Shown here one piece after another: positions 37,457 through 45,790 of a stretch of DNA of 64,000 nucleotides (the first letter of the stretch is position 1; each line of letters starts with the position of its first letter). Made by a program: the position numbers and the translations under genes. The notes under the pieces are model-generated. The model did no database searches. It was not told the DNA's origin and was given only the letters and a program-made list of their open reading frames with translations. This DNA is from Alishewanella longhuensis (lineage in GTDB: Bacteria > Pseudomonadota > Gammaproteobacteria > Enterobacterales > Alteromonadaceae), in the NCBI RefSeq assembly GCF_014653435.1, contig NZ_BNAO01000003.1, forward strand, positions 163,712 to 227,711, written 5' to 3'.

Positions 37457-38619
37457 TGACTAAACCTTATTTTGTAGAAATTAAAGGCGTACAGTTTCGC
37501 AACAAAGGCGCCTACCTGATGTTATTAGCCTGCTTACAGGGCTTAAAAGCAAAAGACAAAGCCTTTGAACTGGTACTATCACCCGGTCCTAACTTACCTT
37601 ACCCTGAGCGAGCCCGGCATGGTGCCTGGCAAAAGCTGGCGTTTCGGCGCAAAGGCCTAGACCTTACCGGTATGCTCGGTAAATTACCTGCTGCCTTACG
37701 TGGGCTATTTAAGCGCTACGGTATGGTTACTGAGCGCGATGTTGATCTGATACTGGAAGCCAGTGGTTTTGCTTATGGCGATCAATGGCCACTGGCTTTT
37801 TTACAAAATACCGCCAAAGAAGTGGTGCGTTTTAACAAAGCTGGCAAAGCCTTTATCTTTATGCCACAAGCCTTTGGCCCTTTTACGTCAAAAGCCAGCA
37901 AAGCCGCTATGCGCGATATTATTAGCCATGCCCGGCTGATTTTCGTCCGCGATCCGGTGTCGTTAGCTCACTTACAAAGTTGTGTTGATGTGTTACCCGA
38001 GCACGTGATTTTAACGCCTGACTTTACCGTTGGTTTAAGCCCATTAGCGAACAGCGAAGTGCCCGAGTTAAGCATGCCGTTCGCGGCGCTAATTCCTAAC
38101 TCCAAAGTGGTCTCAAAGTACAATCATGCCAATGCAGAGGCTATGCGTCAGCAATACGTCGCCGCTTTTGCCGCTGCTGCCGACTATCTTACCGTGTTGG
38201 GAATACAGCCGGTGCTGGTTAATCACGAAGGTAAAGAAGATGCTGAGCTTTGCGCAGAAATAGCCGCATTGTCGCCTTGTGGTTTGGTACAAATTGAAGA
38301 TCCGTTGGCAGTAAAAGCCTTTATTGGCAAGGCGGAGCTTGCGGTAAGCTCTCGCTTTCATGGCGCAGTTAATGCGCTAAGCCAAGGGGTGCCCTGTATT
38401 GCCACCAGTTGGAGTCATAAATACCATGCGATGATGAGCGATTTTGCGATGGGCGATTTTTGTGTTGAAGAACTCTCTGAAGACAGCTTGCTTGGCGCCC
38501 TCGCTGATTTACTCGAGCAAAAAGACACACTCACTGCAGAAGTGAAAACCCGTGCGGCCAGTCTGAAACAGCAAAACCAATTAATGTGGCAACGGCTGTA
38601 CCGCGCTATTGGCTGGTAA
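37456..38619 (+). CDS. Polysaccharide pyruvyl transferase family protein
   Basis: A 387-residue soluble protein of the CsaB/WcaK-type family, members of which add pyruvate ketals to sugars of exported polysaccharides. Visible family features are an N-terminal FRNKGAYLMLLA segment, MPQAFGPF near residue 136, VRDPVSLAHLQ, and the late SSRFHGAVNALSQGVPCIATSWSHKY. Acidic pyruvyl groups would make the polymer anionic. It is the last gene of the rightward operon and is followed by a strong terminator. Confidence 0.85.
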   Translation: MTKPYFVEIKGVQFRNKGAYLMLLACLQGLKAKDKAFELVLSPGPNLPYPERARHGAWQKLAFRRKGLDLTGMLGKLPAALRGLFKRYGMVTERDVDLILEASGFAYGDQWPLAFLQNTAKEVVRFNKAGKAFIFMPQAFGPFTSKASKAAMRDIISHARLIFVRDPVSLAHLQSCVDVLPEHVILTPDFTVGLSPLANSEVPELSMPFAALIPNSKVVSKYNHANAEAMRQQYVAAFAAAADYLTVLGIQPVLVNHEGKEDAELCAEIAALSPCGLVQIEDPLAVKAFIGKAELAVSSRFHGAVNALSQGVPCIATSWSHKYHAMMSDFAMGDFCVEELSEDSLLGALADLLEQKDTLTAEVKTRAASLKQQNQLMWQRLYRAIGW

Positions 38620-38625
38620 GCCCCT

Positions 38626-38657
38626 ACCGCAGGCACACTAAGGTGCCTGCGGTTTTT
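38626..38657 (+). terminator. Intrinsic terminator after the polysaccharide operon
   Basis: An 11-bp perfect stem (ACCGCAGGCAC / GTGCCTGCGGT), a 6-base loop and five T. It lies between convergent genes. Confidence 0.93.
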
Positions 38658-38676
38658 CACGGGTAGTTAACGCAAC

Positions 38677-38979
38677 TTAATGCTTGAAGCAAATCGGCAA
38701 TTTTAAAGTATTGTCGGTTTTTTCCGGCCCACCGCACATTTCATCGTAAGCCGATTGATGCACCAGCCAAGCTTCCCTTACCGTACAATCACTAAGCGAT
38801 TGCTTCACCTGCTCTACGCTATGAAAACGCTGCGGCTGATTATCATCATTGACAATAAAGCCTTTGCGGCCGTCAAAATCGGCTTCGACCAGATAGAGGC
38901 CCATCTCGTAAGAGTGAACCGTTAATTCATCAATACGTACGTCCTGATGATTTAAATGTGCAAGGCGGTGGTGCGGCAT
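38677..38979 (-). CDS. DUF6482-like small protein
   Basis: A 100-residue soluble protein of unknown role. The pattern GLYLVEADFDGRKGFIVNDD followed by a conserved end AWLVHQSAYDEMCGGP resembles the DUF6482 family, small single-domain proteins found in marine gammaproteobacteria. The C-terminal 15 residues include a CFKH ending. Monocistronic between a terminator and another small gene. Family recall is from memory and moderately sure. Confidence 0.65.
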   Translation of the reverse strand: MPHHRLAHLNHQDVRIDELTVHSYEMGLYLVEADFDGRKGFIVNDDNQPQRFHSVEQVKQSLSDCTVREAWLVHQSAYDEMCGGPEKTDNTLKLPICFKH

Positions 38980-39084
38980 AAGATTACTCCAACAAAGGTG
39001 TCAAAATAAAGAATGGGAAAAGCCCAGTCACTTACTACCTAAAAGGCTACGCACTAAGTCAGCTACCCGATCTGTAAAAAGCCT

Positions 39085-39528
39085 TTAATCCGCTAAGCGG
39101 GTGGCGTGCCAGTTAACGGCCTGCCACTGACCATTGCGCTTAACAAAGGTACCACTATTTAAAAAACGTAAAGTTTCGGTGTCAGACTGCCCTACTAACG
39201 TAAAGGCGATCACAGCAGTGTCACCATAGAGCAAAATTTCTAGCTCTTCGCTGCTATAACGCATACTAATATCTTGGGGCTGTAACTCGCCACGGCTACT
39301 GACGCTGGTCATTAATTCCGCTTTGCCAAAACGCTTTCCGGCAGAACTGGTATAAATAAGCTCCTCGGCCCAGTATTTATTATGGATAGCAGGATCGTTA
39401 CGCGTCGCGCCATCTAAAAACTCACTCAACAATGCGCTAAGCGCAGTTTTATCGTCAGCCAACAACTGGCTCGGCATAAACAACAAGCTCGCTAACAAAA
39501 GCGTAGTTAACTTTGCAAAAATAGTCAT
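39085..39528 (-). CDS. Exported NTF2-like (DUF4440/SnoaL-type) protein
   Basis: A 147-residue precursor with a signal peptide (residues 1-24, ending QLLA). The mature NTF2-like domain begins with a helical pair typical of DUF4440 (ALLSEFLDGATRNDPAIHNKYWAEE) and ends in strands such as GTFVKRNGQWQAVNWHATR. The family forms a cone-shaped pocket used either for small-molecule binding or as a scaffold; no catalytic residues are assignable. Monocistronic. Confidence 0.72.
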   Translation of the reverse strand: MTIFAKLTTLLLASLLFMPSQLLADDKTALSALLSEFLDGATRNDPAIHNKYWAEELIYTSSAGKRFGKAELMTSVSSRGELQPQDISMRYSSEELEILLYGDTAVIAFTLVGQSDTETLRFLNSGTFVKRNGQWQAVNWHATRLAD

Positions 39529-39646
39529 TAGCAGTTCCTTAATGTTTGCTAAAAAACGCGAGTAAAAGCAGGCTAATCAAAGCTGTTTAATCAAAATCAT
39601 TTAAAAAGGTCGTTTAAAAAAAGCACCGCAATAAAGACGATCGAGA

Positions 39647-39670
39647 AAAAAGGCGCCGCAGCGCCTTTTT
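39647..39670. terminator. Terminator at the end of the leftward ivd operon
   Basis: A 10-bp perfect stem (AAAAAGGCGC / GCGCCTTTTT) with a 4-base loop lies 20 bases past the SDR stop. It is T-tailed on the minus strand and could work in both directions. Confidence 0.85.
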
Positions 39671-39689
39671 ACACAGCAAGAAATAGCAC

Positions 39690-40448
39690 TTAAAATGCTA
39701 TACCACCATCAATTTCTACCACCCGGCCGGTAAAAAAATCATTCTCAAAAATGTACTTAGCGGTATGGGCAATCTCGGCGGCTTCGCCCAAGCGCCCTAC
39801 CGGCTTCATTTTTTCTAACCGCTCACGCGCTTCCGGTTTCATCGCATCGGTCATAGCGGTACGGATCACGCCTGGGGCAATAGCGCCCACCCGAATACTA
39901 TAACGCCCAAGCTCACGCGCCCAGGTTACCGTCATCGCCACCACACCCGCTTTAGAAGCAGCATAGTTCGTCTGGCCCATATTGCCTGCCCGCGCCACGC
40001 TGGACATATTGATAATCACGCCCTTAGTGCCACGCTTAACCATAATAGCCGCCGCTTCACGGCCACAAAGAAACACGCCGGTTAAATTCACATCAATCAC
40101 CGACTGGAACTGCTGCAATGGCATCTTTGCCACTAACTGGCCATCTTTTACCTTTAACAGCAAACCATCACGCAAAATACCGGCGTTATTAATTAAGCCA
40201 TCGATACCAGCAAAATCGCTATCAATTTGCGCAAAGGTAGCTTCTACCTGCGCTTCATCCGCCACATTCGCCACATAGGTTTGCACTTTCGTCTGCGCTG
40301 ATAACTCGCCGGCTGCCGCCGCTAATTGCTCATTATTCATATCAATCAGTGCCAGCTTAGCCCCGGCAGCAGCACACATCCGCGCCATCTCCAGACCCAA
40401 GCCCTGGGCACCACCGGTAATGACTATTGTTTTATCTTGTAAATTCAT
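39690..40448 (-). CDS. Short-chain dehydrogenase/reductase of the ivd operon (IvdG-like)
   Basis: A 252-residue SDR with the NAD(P) motif TGGAQGLGLEMARM, NNAG in the LINNAGILRDG segment and the catalytic Ser-Tyr-Lys in NMSSVARAGNMGQTNYAASK. It resembles FabG-type and 3-hydroxyacyl-CoA dehydrogenases. As the last gene of the valine/isoleucine operon it most likely oxidises 2-methyl-3-hydroxybutyryl-CoA in isoleucine breakdown, the role given to IvdG in Shewanella-type clusters. A 219-base gap containing a structured repeat separates it from mmsB. A terminator follows. Confidence 0.83.
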   Translation of the reverse strand: MNLQDKTIVITGGAQGLGLEMARMCAAAGAKLALIDMNNEQLAAAAGELSAQTKVQTYVANVADEAQVEATFAQIDSDFAGIDGLINNAGILRDGLLLKVKDGQLVAKMPLQQFQSVIDVNLTGVFLCGREAAAIMVKRGTKGVIINMSSVARAGNMGQTNYAASKAGVVAMTVTWARELGRYSIRVGAIAPGVIRTAMTDAMKPEARERLEKMKPVGRLGEAAEIAHTAKYIFENDFFTGRVVEIDGGIAF

Positions 40449-40531
40449 AATAGAACCCGTTAATTTTCTAACTTACTTATGCAGCGATATAGAAAACCCC
40501 TGTAAGTAACCTTTAGCTCGAAGATAACACC

Positions 40532-40647
40532 GCGGCTAACGCGTAAGTACTTTTTTGGCGGAACGTGTTTTTCATGGATGAAAAACAGGAGCCTACAGGG
40601 ATGTATATACGGCGTGTCCGACAAAAAATGTACGGAGTGTTAGCCGC
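40532..40647. repeat. Solo CATGGATG cruciform repeat (R0)
   Basis: The outer stem starts GCGGCTAAC (40532-40540) and ends GTTAGCCGC (40639-40647), with imperfect pairing continuing inward. Inside are the perfect hairpin TGTTTTTCAT-GG-ATGAAAAACA (40566-40587) and a short arm TACAGGGATGTA. The hairpin is identical to that of the B modules at 51.1, 56.0 and 59.7 kb, but the outer stem is different. It lies between mmsB and the SDR gene. Confidence 0.85.
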
Positions 40648-40666
40648 TCTTTCCGAATACTATGAT

Positions 40667-41560
40667 CTAGTTTTCACTTTTCTCAAAGGCATTGAAAATA
40701 CTAGAAAAATCCAGCTTGCCATTACCTGCCCGCTGATGCGCCACGTACATATTTCGCGCCAAAGCTCCCAGCGGTGTACTACTGCCACTTTGCAATGCTG
40801 CCTCTAGTGCCAGGCCCAAGTCTTTCACCATCAAATCCACCATAAAGCCACCCTGATAGCCATTAGACGACGGCACATTCGGCAATACATCCGGGCACGG
40901 GTTATACAGCTCTAGCGTCCAGTTGCGGCCTGAGCTTTTTAGCATAATCTCCGATAACACCTTTGGATCTAAGCCATTATCAATACCCATTTGTAAGGCT
41001 TCTGAGGTTCCCACCATCAGAATACTTAACAGCATATTATTGCAAATCTTCGCCACCTGCCCGGCACCAATGGCACCGGCATGAAACAAATTTTTGCCCA
41101 TATGACTAAGTACCGCTTTCGCGCGCTCAAAATCGCTATCACTGCCACCGACAATAAAGGTCAGGGTACCCGCTTTAGCGCCGCCAACGCCACCAGACAC
41201 CGGCGCATCGATAAAGGCGATACCTTGCTCAGCTAACGCCGCACCTAATTTACGCGCGCTCTCAGCGTCAATGGTTGAGCAGTCAATCACCAGGGCTTCT
41301 TTGCTAATGGCGCCGCTAATGCCCTGCTCGCCAAGATACAAGCTAAGTACATGTTTCGCTGCTGGCAGCATCGAGATCACAAAATCGGCCCCTTGCACCG
41401 CATCCGCTGCTGAGCTTGCCACCGCAGCACCTTCTGCTTTCACTTGCGCCAGCGCCGCTACAGAGAGATCAAACACCGTTACCTGATGACCCGCTTTTAC
41501 CAAATTGATGGCCATAGGGCCACCCATATTGCCCAAACCAATAAAGGCTACCTTTGTCAT
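40667..41560 (-). CDS. mmsB: 3-Hydroxyisobutyrate dehydrogenase
   Basis: Oxidises 3-hydroxyisobutyrate to methylmalonate semialdehyde in valine degradation. The 297-residue protein has the NAD-binding FIGLGNMGGPMAINLVKAG, the substrate motif FIDAPVSGGVGGAKAGTL and the catalytic lysine region GQVAKICNNMLL (Lys about 170). The DNWTL-like segment GRNWTLELYNPCPDVLPN is characteristic of true MmsB. It follows the hydrolase gene by 5 bases. Its product is the substrate of MmsA encoded in the same operon. Confidence 0.95.
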   Translation of the reverse strand: MTKVAFIGLGNMGGPMAINLVKAGHQVTVFDLSVAALAQVKAEGAAVASSAADAVQGADFVISMLPAAKHVLSLYLGEQGISGAISKEALVIDCSTIDAESARKLGAALAEQGIAFIDAPVSGGVGGAKAGTLTFIVGGSDSDFERAKAVLSHMGKNLFHAGAIGAGQVAKICNNMLLSILMVGTSEALQMGIDNGLDPKVLSEIMLKSSGRNWTLELYNPCPDVLPNVPSSNGYQGGFMVDLMVKDLGLALEAALQSGSSTPLGALARNMYVAHQRAGNGKLDFSSIFNAFEKSEN

Positions 41561-41565
41561 TATTA

Positions 41566-42714
41566 TTATCCTTTTAGCTTACCCAGTTCACGAAGTGGAT
41601 GTTGCTCGGCAGACCAGGGCGAGCTGAATAGCTCCGTTACGACATCGGCTGGTACACTTGCAACGTCCGGATATAACCATTTTGGTTGTAAATCTTTATC
41701 AATCAGTAACGCCCTGACGCCTTCCTGAAACTCGCCTAATTTGGCACATTGCACACTAAGCCCCAGTTCTAAACGGAAGCTGTCGGCCAGAATTTTGCTT
41801 TGCCCCAATTGCAATAAGCGGTAAACGATATGGGCGGTAATAGCACTGCCATAACGCAGTGAGTCTTTGGCTTTACTAAGCCATTTATCGTCACCTGCCA
41901 TCGCCACAATACCTTGCATGACGGCGGCTAAATCAGGTAAGGCGGCCAATTCCGCTATACTGTCCTGATAAGGCCGAATTTGGCTAAGCGGCATTTGTGT
42001 GCGGCAGCCTTGCTCTTGCAAACGTAATAAATCAGAAAGTTTCTGATGATTAAGGGCTACGGTATCGCCCCATTTCACGGTAAGTAGCTTATCGATAACC
42101 TGTGCTTTTTGCTCATGGCAAATAAACACATCGGCTAAACCAATAAAGCGGGCATCAGCGGCATTAATAGAGGCGCCGGTTAACCCTAAAAACAATCCAC
42201 AGCCGGCAGGCATGCGGTTTAAAAACCAGCTGGCGCCAACATCAGGATAGAGGCCTATCGCCATCTCTGGCATGGCAATACGGCTGCTGGCTGTGACAAT
42301 TCGGTGCGAGGCACCGGCCATTAAGCCTAACCCCCCCCCCATAACGATACCATTACCCCAGACTAAAACCGGTTTATCGAAGGTATGAATAAGATAATCT
42401 AAGGTATATTCTTTGCTGAAAAACTCTTCAACATAGGGCTGGTAAGTACCAGGCTGATCTTTCATAGCCTGATACAGATCACGGATATCACCGCCAGCGC
42501 AAAACGCTTTATCGCCCGCACCTTGCAGTAGCACCATGGCAATCTGTGGATCGGCTTTCCAGCGCTGCATTTGCGGCAACAAAGACTCGACCATCGGTAA
42601 ACTTAGCGCATTAAGTGATTTTTCAGAATTTAACGTAGCAATGGCAATTTTCTTACCATTAGCAGCAGTCAGCTCATCGTAGAGCACCACTGCCGTTGCA
42701 GTATTTTCAAGCAT
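41566..42714 (-). CDS. 3-Hydroxyisobutyryl-CoA hydrolase (crotonase superfamily)
   Basis: Releases free 3-hydroxyisobutyrate from its CoA ester in valine breakdown. The 382-residue length is typical of HIBCH rather than of 260-residue hydratases. Motifs: DKAFCAGGDIRDLYQ, VWGNGIVMGGGLGLMAG (oxyanion hole) and MPEMAIGLYPDVGASWFLNR with the catalytic Glu and Asp. The Gly triplet is encoded by a run of ten C on the plus strand (42331-42340), a possible slippage site. It sits between the acyl-CoA dehydrogenase and mmsB genes. Confidence 0.92.
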   Translation of the reverse strand: MLENTATAVVLYDELTAANGKKIAIATLNSEKSLNALSLPMVESLLPQMQRWKADPQIAMVLLQGAGDKAFCAGGDIRDLYQAMKDQPGTYQPYVEEFFSKEYTLDYLIHTFDKPVLVWGNGIVMGGGLGLMAGASHRIVTASSRIAMPEMAIGLYPDVGASWFLNRMPAGCGLFLGLTGASINAADARFIGLADVFICHEQKAQVIDKLLTVKWGDTVALNHQKLSDLLRLQEQGCRTQMPLSQIRPYQDSIAELAALPDLAAVMQGIVAMAGDDKWLSKAKDSLRYGSAITAHIVYRLLQLGQSKILADSFRLELGLSVQCAKLGEFQEGVRALLIDKDLQPKWLYPDVASVPADVVTELFSSPWSAEQHPLRELGKLKG

Positions 42715-42805
42715 TGTTAGTCCTTAGCTGTGGCTGCCAGCTCTGCTTAGCAGCACCTGCCGCCGACATTGCGGCGGCCGAGTTTAACCTTGCTTAGTGA
42801 CAGTA

Positions 42806-43963
42806 TTATAAAATAGCGCCCGCCGCCTCATCGAGTAAGCGACGTCCAATAATCAACCGCATAATCTCGTTAGTGCCTTCCAGTATTTGATGCACCCGCA
42901 CATCACGGAAATGCCGCTCTAGTGGATACTCTTTAATATAACCATAGCCACCGTGCAATTGCAGCGCTTGATCGCAAACACTAAAGCCAACATCGGTCGC
43001 AAAACGTTTCGCCATCGCACAATAGGCCGTTGCTTCTGGATCCTGCGTATCCAATTTAAAGGCAGCTAAACGCACTAATTGCCTTGCTGCCACCAATTCG
43101 GTCGCCATATCAGCCAGTTTAAACTGCAATGCCTGAAAGGCAGCCAGCGGCTTACCAAATTGCTGCCGCTCCAACATATAATTGCGGGCAGTATTCAGTG
43201 CCTGCTGCGCAGTGCCAATTGAGCAGGTGGCAATATTAATACGGCCGCCATCTAAGCCTTTCATGGCAAAACTAAACCCCTGCCCTTCGCTGCCTAACAA
43301 GGCACTGGCGGGAATACGCACGTCTTCAAAAGTCACCAAGCGGGTCGGCTGGGCATTCCAACCCATTTTTTCTTCGGCTTTACCGTAAATCACACCTGCA
43401 GCATCTGCCGGTACCACAAAGGCAGAAATGCCTTTGGGGCCTGCTTCGCCGGTACGGGCCATTACCACCAGCACTTCGGTAGCGCCAGCACCGGAGATAA
43501 ACATTTTCGAACCGTTTAAGACATAGCTGTCGCCGTCTTTGCGCGCACTGGTGCGTAAACTGGCAGCATCAGACCCTGAGCCTGGCTCAGTTAAGCAGTA
43601 AGAGGCCAGTTTTTCACCTGTTACCAAAGTGGGTAGCCACTCGGTTTTAATCACCTCAGTGCCAAAGCTGGCGATCATCCAGGTAGCCATATTATGGATA
43701 GTCAGCATCGCCGTAGTGGCAGTACACCCCATGGCAAGTTGTTCAAAAATAATAGACGAATCGAGCCGGGATAAACCTAAGCCACCAGCGTCTTCGGGGG
43801 TATACAGTGAGCAAAAGCCCAGCTCACCGGCTTTTTGAATCACATCTTTCGGAAAATGATGTTCACGATCCCAGCGCGCAGCATGTGGTGCCAGCTCTTG
43901 CTCGGCAAATTGACGGGCAACGTCAACAAAGGCCTGTTGATCTTCGGTGAGATTAAAATTCAT
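42806..43963 (-). CDS. Acyl-CoA dehydrogenase, probable isobutyryl/2-methylbutyryl-CoA dehydrogenase
   Basis: FAD enzyme that desaturates branched acyl-CoAs from valine and isoleucine. The 385-residue protein shows LTEDQQAFVDVARQFAEQEL at the N terminus, YCLTEPGSGSDAASL (flavin and substrate loop), FGKPLAAFQALQFKLADM and QLHGGYGYIKEYPLERHFRD. The catalytic Glu is expected near the C terminus in ILEGTNEIMRLII, the position used by short/branched-chain members. I start at the ATG at 43963, preceded by AAAGGAAA; a longer frame adds 14 unlikely residues. It lies between mmsA and the hydrolase gene. Confidence 0.92.
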   Translation of the reverse strand: MNFNLTEDQQAFVDVARQFAEQELAPHAARWDREHHFPKDVIQKAGELGFCSLYTPEDAGGLGLSRLDSSIIFEQLAMGCTATTAMLTIHNMATWMIASFGTEVIKTEWLPTLVTGEKLASYCLTEPGSGSDAASLRTSARKDGDSYVLNGSKMFISGAGATEVLVVMARTGEAGPKGISAFVVPADAAGVIYGKAEEKMGWNAQPTRLVTFEDVRIPASALLGSEGQGFSFAMKGLDGGRINIATCSIGTAQQALNTARNYMLERQQFGKPLAAFQALQFKLADMATELVAARQLVRLAAFKLDTQDPEATAYCAMAKRFATDVGFSVCDQALQLHGGYGYIKEYPLERHFRDVRVHQILEGTNEIMRLIIGRRLLDEAAGAIL

Positions 43964-44099
43964 GTTCAAATTTCCTTTACTACATACTGCAAAGCGGGTT
44001 TTCACAAAACGGTGAATAGCAAAACGGGCGACGGCAAAGCTGCAAATTTTTAGGAGTTTGTCTTTACTTTAGCCGCCGCTCGCCTGCCCCTGTCACCGG

Positions 44100-45596
44100 T
44101 TAACGCAGGTTGATTGACATATTGGGGCCTGAGACCGCAATATCATCATCGAACCAACGCGCTGTAATGGTTTTGGTTTCGGTATAAAAGCGTACCGCTT
44201 GTTTGCCATAAGCATGCTGATCACCGTAGAAAGACCCCTTCCAACCGGTGAATGAGAAAAATGGCAGTGGCACCGGAATAGGCACGTTAATACCTACCTG
44301 ACCCACTTCAACATTGTGCTGATACTTACGGGCGGCGGCGCCGCTGGCGGTAAAGATAGCAGTACCATTACCAAAGGGGCTGGAATTGACCAAATCAATG
44401 GCTTCTTGCAGCGAGTTAACCGTCATCGTATTGAGCACCGGGCCAAAGATTTCTTGTTTGTAGATTTCCATCTCGGTTGTGACATTACTAAAGACCGTTG
44501 GGCCTACCCAATTACCTTTTGGATACCCTTCAACCTCACAGCCTGAGCCATCTAACAAACAAGTAGCGCCTTCTTTTTTGCCCTGTTCGATAAGCGACAT
44601 AACCCGAGCTTTAGCTTGTGGGCTAATTTGCGGGCCATAAGCGGCATTTGGATTACTGTAATGACCTGGTCCAACTTTACCAATGGCTGCAGCTACCTCT
44701 GGGATCCACTCAGCGGCACTGCCGACAAAGACCGCAACGGAAATGGCCATACAACGTTGCCCCGCCGCACCAACTGAAGCGCCGACTAAGGCATTAACCA
44801 CCTGCTGTTTATTGGCATCCGGCATAATAACCATATGGTTTTTTGCACCCGCGAAGGCTTGCACACGTTTTAAATTGTCGGTACCGGTTTTATAGATATA
44901 TTGACCCACATTGACCGAACCAACAAAAGAAATGGCTTTAATATCTGGATGATGCAAAATAGCATCCACTTGCTCTTTGGCACCGTGCACCACTTGCAAC
45001 ACGCCTTTTGGTGCGCCCGCTTGCACAAACAACTCGGCCAGTTTGTTTACCGTCATCGGATCTTGCTCTGACGGTTTCAAAATAAAGGTATTACCACAGG
45101 CAATCGCCAACGGGAACATCCACAGTGGGATCATCGCAGGGAAGTTAAATGGCGTAATGCCAGCACAAACGCCCAGCGGTTGAATATAGCTGTAGGTGTC
45201 GATACTGCGGGCCACGTTCTCAACCGTCTCGCCCATCATTAACGAAGGAATATTAGCCGCCTGCTCGACCACTTCAATACCACGCCACACATCGCCTTTG
45301 GCATCTTCAACGGTTTTGCCTAATTCTTCACAAATAATGGCAGCAATATCAGCTTGATGATCTTTTAATAACTGCGCATAGCGCATCATTAAACGGGCAC
45401 GTTCCGAGACCGGTACTTCTTTCCAGGTTTGAAAAGCGGCTTTAGCAGACGCGATAGCGCGCTGCATTTCGTCTGCTGTGGTACAAGGCACCTGCGCAAT
45501 AATATCTTGAGTAGCAGGGTTTGTTACGGGAATAAGTTTGTCGCTTGTCGAGTGAACAAATTCACCGTCGATAAAAATTTTAACCTGTTGAGTCAT
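44100..45596 (-). CDS. mmsA: CoA-acylating methylmalonate-semialdehyde dehydrogenase
   Basis: Converts methylmalonate semialdehyde to propionyl-CoA with NAD and CoA, the end of the valine pathway. The 498 residues have the ALDH motifs [35 protein letters not shown] and the catalytic Cys in [14 protein letters not shown]. The Cys is preceded by the family-specific GQRCMA instead of the usual glutamate-based motif. Length is normal. It lies 195 bases after the thiolase gene and 136 before the acyl-CoA dehydrogenase gene. Confidence 0.95.
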   Translation of the reverse strand: MTQQVKIFIDGEFVHSTSDKLIPVTNPATQDIIAQVPCTTADEMQRAIASAKAAFQTWKEVPVSERARLMMRYAQLLKDHQADIAAIICEELGKTVEDAKGDVWRGIEVVEQAANIPSLMMGETVENVARSIDTYSYIQPLGVCAGITPFNFPAMIPLWMFPLAIACGNTFILKPSEQDPMTVNKLAELFVQAGAPKGVLQVVHGAKEQVDAILHHPDIKAISFVGSVNVGQYIYKTGTDNLKRVQAFAGAKNHMVIMPDANKQQVVNALVGASVGAAGQRCMAISVAVFVGSAAEWIPEVAAAIGKVGPGHYSNPNAAYGPQISPQAKARVMSLIEQGKKEGATCLLDGSGCEVEGYPKGNWVGPTVFSNVTTEMEIYKQEIFGPVLNTMTVNSLQEAIDLVNSSPFGNGTAIFTASGAAARKYQHNVEVGQVGINVPIPVPLPFFSFTGWKGSFYGDQHAYGKQAVRFYTETKTITARWFDDDIAVSGPNMSINLR

Positions 45597-45790
45597 GAGT
45601 GTATCTCGTTTGTTAGCTGAGTTTAAACGGTTAGCCGGCCCTTAATATTATTCGTTGTAAGGCCGGCGCCGTTACCGTTATCCATCATCGTTGCTGTCTT
45701 TGCAGCATGAGTGATTTTGGATAATTACTCGTCTTTGCGAGCTTTATCGCGCGGCGCTTCTCCCCAACCGCTTTTTTGTTTTACGTGGTA

